Under the pieces are notes generated by a model that did not search any database, was not told where the DNA came from, and saw only the letters and a program-made list of their open reading frames with translations. A stretch of DNA of 5,352 bases from CAYNGH01 sp964396845 (GTDB lineage Bacteria > Vulcanimicrobiota > JAJTBE01 > CAYNGH01), in the NCBI GenBank assembly GCA_964396845.1, contig CAYNGH010000202.1, positions 1-5,352 on the forward strand, given 5' to 3'. Numbering within the stretch: the stretch's first letter is position 1; the number at the start of each line of letters is the position of its first letter. Positions 4,777 to 5,352 of the stretch are shown here, piece after piece. The position numbers were made by a program, and so were the translations under genes.

Positions 4777-5352
4777 GAATCGCAGTATTCAACGGCAGTC
4801 CCAAAGGGCCTGGCAGTGTCACTCACCGGATGGTGGACAGTTTCTTAAAAGGCGCTCTCGATGCGGGAGCTGAGGGTGAGGAGATATTTCTCAACCAGAA
4901 AAAGATCCATCACTGCATAGGCTGTTTTGCCTGCTGGGTCAAGACCCCCGGCAGATGTATCATTGATGATGATATGGGTGAACTGATTGAAAGAATAAAA
5001 CAGGCAGATATGGTCATATATGCAGGCCCTGTCTATTACGGGAGTGTCACGGGCTTGATGAAGAACTTTATAGACCGCACCCTTCCCCTGGCGGATCCTC
5101 ATTTCCAAAAGAATGAAAACGGGAACTACCGCCATGTGGACAGACACGAGAAACAGCCGGTGATTGGGATTATTTCCAACTGTGGTTTCCCGGAAATGCT
5201 TCACTTTAAATATTTCCGGAATATTTTCACCTTCCTGGAGGAGAATGGCGGAGCCAGTATTGTTGCAGAGATATACCGGCCCATGGGCCCTCTGCTGGAT
5301 TCTGGCATCGAGGAATTAAAGCCGGTTATCGGCAGATATCACCAACTCCTCT
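4773..5352 (+). CDS. Flavodoxin-fold NAD(P)H-dependent oxidoreductase, iron-sulfur-flavoprotein-like (3' end outside window)
   Basis: The first 193 residues of a cytoplasmic flavoprotein of the NADPH-dependent FMN reductase / flavodoxin family; the frame is open to the right edge. MRIAVFNGSPKGPGSVT (1-17) is the beta-strand and phosphate-binding loop that holds FMN. AGPVYYGSVTGLMKNFIDR (84-102) is the second flavin-contacting loop and helix typical of the family. Between them C48-x2-C51-x2-C54-x7-C62 fits the compact cysteine motif (CX2CX2CX4-7C) that binds a [4Fe-4S] cluster in archaeal iron-sulfur flavoprotein (Isf). In anaerobes such proteins pass electrons or reduce oxygen, peroxide or quinone-like compounds, but the substrate cannot be read here. 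Similar motifs occur in many family members not shown to carry a cluster. Start ATG 4773 is set by GGAGG at 4761-4765. A terminator separates it from the peptidase gene; the promoter should lie in 4640-4760, but no clear -35/-10 pair is seen. Any further domain beyond the edge is unknown. Confidence 0.88.
   Translation, partial: MRIAVFNGSPKGPGSVTHRMVDSFLKGALDAGAEGEEIFLNQKKIHHCIGCFACWVKTPGRCIIDDDMGELIERIKQADMVIYAGPVYYGSVTGLMKNFIDRTLPLADPHFQKNENGNYRHVDRHEKQPVIGIISNCGFPEMLHFKYFRNIFTFLEENGGASIVAEIYRPMGPLLDSGIEELKPVIGRYHQLL

Noticed and set aside
4845..5204. Minus-strand open frame of 119 codons at the right edge
   Set aside because: It is the antisense shadow of the flavoprotein gene, whose FMN loop and cysteine motif are clear on the + strand.

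Overview
The window looks like an ordinary stretch of bacterial chromosome with mid-range GC (about half, by eye) and compact genes with Shine-Dalgarno sites. No transposase, phage gene, tRNA, rRNA or CRISPR array was seen. The 3' end of glnS (glutaminyl-tRNA synthetase) restricts the host to bacteria that have a dedicated GlnRS. The lipobox protein implies an envelope that uses lipoproteins. The flavoprotein with a CX2CX2CX7C cysteine motif fits an anaerobe or facultative anaerobe. I cannot name the phylum from the sequence.

Layout from left to right: (1) the C-terminal 206 codons of glnS on the + strand, entering from the left edge; (2) a convergent minus-strand gene for a secreted lipoprotein with a long Pro/Ser/Thr-rich tether and a von Willebrand factor A domain, whose stop codon shares the tetranucleotide TTAA with the glnS stop; (3) a 179-base divergent intergenic region; (4) a + strand TetR/AcrR-type regulator with an odd Cys/His-rich tail; (5) a 124-base intergenic region with a 17-bp palindrome, a TATAAT box and a second small palindrome; (6) a clostripain-type (C11) cysteine peptidase of 587 residues with an intact His/Cys dyad, no export signal and an unrecognised C-terminal region of about 190 residues; (7) a 203-base intergenic region with an intrinsic terminator and an imperfect direct repeat; (8) the first 193 codons of a flavodoxin-fold, iron-sulfur-flavoprotein-like oxidoreductase that runs off the right edge.

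The most coherent possible unit is the TetR regulator plus the C11 peptidase. They are co-directional, and the gap between them holds a palindrome whose half-sites recur at the start of the tetR coding sequence, so the regulator may control both itself and the peptidase. That is inference. The flavoprotein is separated from the peptidase by a good terminator and is probably a separate transcription unit. The vWA lipoprotein and glnS look functionally unrelated to the rest. I did not find convincing evidence of a wholly new multi-gene system. The parts most worth a second look are the cytosolic-looking peptidase with its unknown C-terminal region and its possible TetR control.
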